Origin: Phycisphaerales bacterium
GTDB lineage: Bacteria > Planctomycetota > Phycisphaerae > Phycisphaerales > UBA1924
DNA length: 16,335 nucleotides
Assembly: GCA_020054055.1 (NCBI GenBank)
Contig: JAGVLZ010000139.1
Span: 1-16,335, forward strand
Direction: 5' to 3'
Shown: one piece after another, positions 13,893-16,335 of the stretch
Layout: each line of letters opens with the position of its first letter
Position numbering within the stretch: the stretch's first letter is position 1
Notes under the pieces: generated by a model
What the model was told of the DNA's origin: nothing
What the model saw: only the letters and a program-made list of their open reading frames with translations
Database searches by the model: none
Made by a program: the position numbers and the translations under genes

Positions 13893-14810
13893 TCACTCCA
13901 ACGCCCCCCTCAACCGACCCCCGGCGCGCTCCAGCCGCCCCTCGGCCTCCTCGCGCGAACACCCGAGCCGCCCCATCACGATTGCTGACTTGCACGATCC
14001 CCCCGCGCGATCGAGAAGTGAAAGGGCCTCTTCGCGGTTGATCCCGGTGAGCGTGCAGACGATCCGTGCCGCACGATCTCGGAGTTTGTCGTTGGTGGCG
14101 CGGAGGTCCACCATCAGGTTCTCGTGGACCTTGCCGAGTTGGACCATGAGGGTGGTGGTGATGGTGTTGAGGATGAGTTTGGTGGCGGTGCCCGCTTTCA
14201 TGCGGGTGGAGCCGGTGACGATCTCGGGGCCGGTGTCGATGATGATGTGATGCGCGACGAAGGGGGGCGTCGGCACGCGTGAACAGGTAAGGAAGGCGGT
14301 GAGGGCGCCGCGCTCGGCGCAGAGGTCGAGCGCGCCGAGGACGTAGGGGGTGGTGCCGCCGGCGGCGATGCCGAGGACGCTGTCGTTCGGGGCGATGTTG
14401 AGGCGTTCGATCTCCCGGCGTGCGCCGTCGGGGTCGTCTTCTTTTCCTTCGGAGGAGAGGCGGAGGGCGGAGTCGCCGCCAGCGATGATGCCGACGATCA
14501 TGCCGGGGGGTGATTGGAAAGTGGGGGGGCACTCGGAGGCGTCGAGGACGCCCAGGCGGCCGGAGGTGCCGGCGCCGAAGTAGATCAGGCGGCCCCCCGG
14601 AGGGGGCGACTGCGTTGCCATACGGTGGAGAATCGCGTCGATGAATGCGGTGATGGCTGGTGTCGCGGCGGCAACGGCGGCGGCGATGGTGGCGTCCTCG
14701 GCGTTGATGAGGCGGACGCACTCGGCGATGGTGAATTGGTCGAGGCGCATCGAGCGCGGGTTGCGCCGCTCGGTGTCGATGGAGCCGCGGTCATTCGGGA
14801 GGGTGGACAC
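13893..14810 (-). CDS. murQ: N-acetylmuramic acid 6-phosphate etherase
   Basis: This is a 305-residue SIS-domain enzyme that cleaves the lactyl ether of MurNAc-6-P to GlcNAc-6-P and D-lactate in peptidoglycan recycling. Landmarks: TERRNPRS near the N-terminus, GAGTSGRLGVLDASECPPTF (79-98) with catalytic Glu E93, an EGKED segment with E124 at the expected place of the second catalytic Glu, GSTRMKAGTATK, and NLMVDLRATNDKL. The length is typical (E. coli 298). The start is a GTG at 14810; a later ATG would lose the conserved TExRN segment. No Shine-Dalgarno at normal distance. It lies 85 bases after the citrate synthase stop on the same strand and could be read through from it or have its own promoter. 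Confidence 0.95.
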   Translation of the reverse strand: MSTLPNDRGSIDTERRNPRSMRLDQFTIAECVRLINAEDATIAAAVAAATPAITAFIDAILHRMATQSPPPGGRLIYFGAGTSGRLGVLDASECPPTFQSPPGMIVGIIAGGDSALRLSSEGKEDDPDGARREIERLNIAPNDSVLGIAAGGTTPYVLGALDLCAERGALTAFLTCSRVPTPPFVAHHIIIDTGPEIVTGSTRMKAGTATKLILNTITTTLMVQLGKVHENLMVDLRATNDKLRDRAARIVCTLTGINREEALSLLDRAGGSCKSAIVMGRLGCSREEAEGRLERAGGRLRGALE

Positions 14811-14817
14811 GGGCGAA

Positions 14818-14823
14818 AGCGTA
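14818..14823 (-). promoter_or_regulatory. Possible -10 box for leaderless murQ mRNA
   Basis: TACGCT on the minus strand seven bases before the GTG at 14810. No Shine-Dalgarno at a normal distance. TANNNT pattern only; -35 unclear. Confidence 0.3.
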
Positions 14824-14864
14824 CCTTCCCCTCACTCCGTTCGGGGCTCGTCGAGGATCAGTAC

Positions 14865-14889
14865 GAGCCGGGAACGAAGTGACCGGCTC
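14865..14889 (-). terminator. Hairpin after citrate synthase, possible terminator
   Basis: GAGCCGG and CCGGCTC form a seven-base perfect stem with an 11-base loop, starting six bases past the citrate synthase stop. A second possible stem (GGCTCG/CGAGCC, 14845-14869) overlaps and would compete. No T-run follows, so it may be a weak or Rho-assisted terminator, or mRNA 3' end protection before murQ. Confidence 0.35.
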
Positions 14890-14895
14890 CGCAGG

Positions 14896-16101
14896 CTACC
14901 ACTTCGTCTGCGGGCGGCCGACGTATTCGGCGATCGGGCGGATCAGTCGGTTGTTCGCGTGCTGCTCCATCACATGTGCGGCCCAGCCGGTGATGCGCGA
15001 TGCGACGAAGATAGGGGTGTACTGCGGGACGGGGATGCCCATGGTGAAGTAGGTCAGGCCGCAGGGGAAATCGACGTTGGGGTGGATGTTCTTCTTGTCG
15101 AGCATGATCTTCTGGACCTGCTCGCCGAGTTTGAACCACGCGGAGGCGGAGTGGCCGCCGGGATTGGCCGTGTCCTTGTCGGCGATGGCGCGGCCGAGTT
15201 TGTGGAGGATGGGGGCGCGGTGGTCGCCGTTTTTGTAGACGCGGTGGCCGAAGCCCATGAGTTTGCGCTTCTCGGCGAAGGCCTTGTCCATCCACTGATC
15301 GACCCTGGGGGTGCCGATGGCGGCTTCACCCACGTCGTTCATGATTTCCTTGAGCATCTCCATCGCCATCTCGTTCGCGCCGCCGTGGAGGGGGCCCTTG
15401 AGTGCGGCGATGGCGCCGGTGATGGTGCCGTGGAGGTCGCCGAGGGTGCCGGCGATGGTGCGCGCGGTGAAGGTGCTGGCGTTGAAATCGTGCTCGGCGT
15501 AGAGGATGAGGGAGACATCGAGGACGCGGGCCTGCTCGGTGGTGGGTTTCTTGCCGGTCATCATCCAGAGGAGGTTCGCGGCGTGGTCGAGGGAAGGATC
15601 GGGCTTCACGAGGTCGAGCCCGTCGATGATGTTCTGCATGTGGCCGATGATCGTGGCGATCTTGGCGAGGAGGCGCTTGGACTTGCGGAGGTTGGCTTCG
15701 GCGGAGACGTCCTGGCAGTCCGGGTCGAGGTGGCCGAGGATGCTCACGGCGGTGCGGAGGGTGTCCATCGGCACGGTGTTGGGGAGTTTGGCGGTCTTGC
15801 GGAGTGTGTCGATGACGAGTTCGGGGAGGGCGCGCTCGGCGATGATCTCGGCCTTGAAGGCGGCGAGTTCTGAGGCGGAGGGCTTGTGGCCGACGAGGAG
15901 GACGTGCGCCACTTCCTCGAAGGTCGCGTGCTGCGCGAGGTCGTGGATCTCGTAGCCGCGGTAGAGGAGCTGGCCCTGCGTCACCGCGCCGACGGCGGTC
16001 TGTCCGGCGATGATTCCTTCGAGGCCGGCGGTTTTGGGCGCGCTCGCGGCGGCGTTGGTGGCGGCGTGGGGGGTGACGGCGGCGGTGACAGCGGCATTCA
16101 T
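14896..16101 (-). CDS. gltA: Citrate synthase
   Basis: This is a 401-residue enzyme that condenses oxaloacetate and acetyl-CoA at the TCA cycle entry. Catalytic residues are visible: H239 (PLHGGANE), H286 (GFGHRVYKNGDHRAP) and D344 (NVDFPCGLTYFTMGIP). AEHDFNAST (202-210) and the C-terminal NRLIRPIAEYVGRP are further family marks. The N-terminus is an Ala/Thr-rich extension of about 25 residues before GLEGIIAGQTAV. The ATG at 16101 with AGGAG (16112-16116) ten bases before it is preferred over an extension to 16191. The size and layout resemble the shorter (type I) citrate synthases. A 2-methylcitrate synthase is hard to exclude by sequence alone, but no prp-type neighbours are present. Confidence 0.94.
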   Translation of the reverse strand: MNAAVTAAVTPHAATNAAASAPKTAGLEGIIAGQTAVGAVTQGQLLYRGYEIHDLAQHATFEEVAHVLLVGHKPSASELAAFKAEIIAERALPELVIDTLRKTAKLPNTVPMDTLRTAVSILGHLDPDCQDVSAEANLRKSKRLLAKIATIIGHMQNIIDGLDLVKPDPSLDHAANLLWMMTGKKPTTEQARVLDVSLILYAEHDFNASTFTARTIAGTLGDLHGTITGAIAALKGPLHGGANEMAMEMLKEIMNDVGEAAIGTPRVDQWMDKAFAEKRKLMGFGHRVYKNGDHRAPILHKLGRAIADKDTANPGGHSASAWFKLGEQVQKIMLDKKNIHPNVDFPCGLTYFTMGIPVPQYTPIFVASRITGWAAHVMEQHANNRLIRPIAEYVGRPQTKW

Positions 16102-16157
16102 CGAACGGGAACTCCTGATTCCGCATGGGGCGCGGACGTGGCGTGTTGGGGGAGAAG

Positions 16158-16187
16158 ATTCTAAGGCGGGAAGGGTCCGGGAGCGAA
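16158..16187 (-). promoter_or_regulatory. Possible promoter of citrate synthase
   Basis: On the minus strand TAGAAT (16158-16163) fits a -10 box, with TTCGCT (16182-16187) 18 bases upstream as a weak -35. The leader would be about 50 bases and would carry the AGGAG ribosome site. The -35 overlaps one of the two dyads described next. Confidence 0.3.
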
Positions 16188-16217
16188 CCATTCGCGGGGA
16201 TCACCGGAAAGGTTCCG
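16183..16217. promoter_or_regulatory. Pair of matching dyads, possible operators
   Basis: There are two inverted repeats of the same shape, five bases - three - five bases. The first is GCGAA-CCA-TTCGC at 16183-16195; the second is CGGAA-AGG-TTCCG at 16205-16217. Both share a GAA-N3-TTC core, and their centres are 22 bases apart (about two DNA turns). The first overlaps the suggested -35 of citrate synthase, which is what a tandem repressor site would look like. The regulator is unknown. Confidence 0.33.
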
Positions 16218-16240
16218 AACGATATCGATACGGGTGCTTA

Positions 16241-16335
16241 GGGCGCGTCAGCAAATAAGTGCTACGTTGTGCGCGGTTTGATGGTGTAGTTCCAGTCGCC
16301 GTGGAAGTCATCTTGCACCAGGCGGAGGGTGGCCA
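16241..16335 (-). mobile_element. Probable end of an ISAzo13-type insertion sequence (partial)
   Basis: The region holds the C-terminal codons of a transposase-like frame (stop at 16262-16264), closely followed by ACTTATTTGCTGACGCGCCC on the minus strand (16241-16260), which could be the terminal inverted repeat. Only one end is visible, so neither the repeat pair nor target duplication can be seen. Confidence 0.32.
16262..16335 (-). CDS. C-terminal fragment of an ISAzo13/Rhodopirellula-type transposase
   Basis: The last 23 codons of a gene entering from the right edge read ATLRLVQDDFHGDWNYTI, then KPRTT and a TAG stop. The FHGxWNYTIxPR ending is what I recall from DDE transposases of the ISAzo13 family, many of which are in planctomycetes. 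The call rests on this short tail only. The catalytic domain lies outside the window, so whether the element is intact is unknown. Confidence 0.5.
   Translation of the reverse strand, partial: ATLRLVQDDFHGDWNYTIKPRTT

Noticed and set aside
14641..15873. A 410-codon plus-strand open frame
   Set aside because: It is antisense to murQ and citrate synthase. The Gly/Val/Glu/Asp-rich composition reflects codon bias on the other strand.
16220..16230. CGATATCG / TATCGATA palindromes near the IS end
   Set aside because: These are short self-complementary words of the kind expected by chance; they do not match the two phased dyads next to them.
1..16335. CRISPR array, tRNA, rRNA or riboswitch
   Set aside because: I saw no repeated spacers, tRNA-like cloverleaf ends or known aptamer cores on either strand. 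Reading by eye can miss weak ones.

Overview
The window looks like a piece of chromosome from a GC-rich Gram-negative-type bacterium. It is most likely a planctomycete, possibly of the Phycisphaerae type. The reasons are: a pseudopilin operon whose members start with AFTLIE-type prepilin motifs, an archaeal-like GEGNGG phosphohexosemutase loop, bacterial GlnRS, and at the right edge the C-terminus of what appears to be an ISAzo13/Rhodopirellula-type transposase. This placement is inferred from gene content only; there is no rRNA or marker gene in view. The first 12 bases match the 3' end of the standard Illumina adapter, so the left edge is an assembly artefact.

Layout. (1) Positions 1-5868, minus strand: one type II secretion / type IV pilus-like operon, read right to left as PilZ - GspE ATPase - GspF platform - GspG-like pilin - GspH - GspI - GspJ - GspK (cut by the left edge). 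Most of its genes overlap by 1-14 bases. (2) Positions 5979-9604: two tail-to-tail gene pairs, tag (DNA repair) against a membrane protein of the Sm_multidrug_ex type, and glnS against a 6-pyruvoyl-tetrahydropterin-synthase/QueD-like gene. (3) Positions 9748-13860, plus strand: a degenerate HD-GYP protein, a phosphoglucosamine/phosphomanno-mutase and mnmA. (4) Positions 13893-16101, minus strand: murQ and citrate synthase. (5) Positions 16102-16335: citrate synthase upstream region with two matching dyads, then a probable IS end and partial transposase. No stretch over 300 bases lacks a gene. I see no rRNA, tRNA or CRISPR array.

How the genes relate. The operon encodes the motor, platform and pilins of an envelope-spanning pseudopilus machine; a PilZ protein with an intact c-di-GMP motif leads it. 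An HD-GYP relative lies 4 kb away but has lost part of its active site. MurQ and the hexosamine-type mutase both touch amino-sugar / cell-wall metabolism. GlnRS, MnmA and the QueD-like protein touch tRNA charging or modification, although they are not in one operon.

The most unusual signal is in translation starts. Five genes without a Shine-Dalgarno sequence (tag, the QueD-like gene, the mutase, mnmA, murQ) each have a TANNNT hexamer 6-9 bases before the start codon, as expected for leaderless mRNAs. Several other genes have clear Shine-Dalgarno sites. Apart from this, the window is largely ordinary housekeeping chromosome, and I do not see a clear new multi-gene system.
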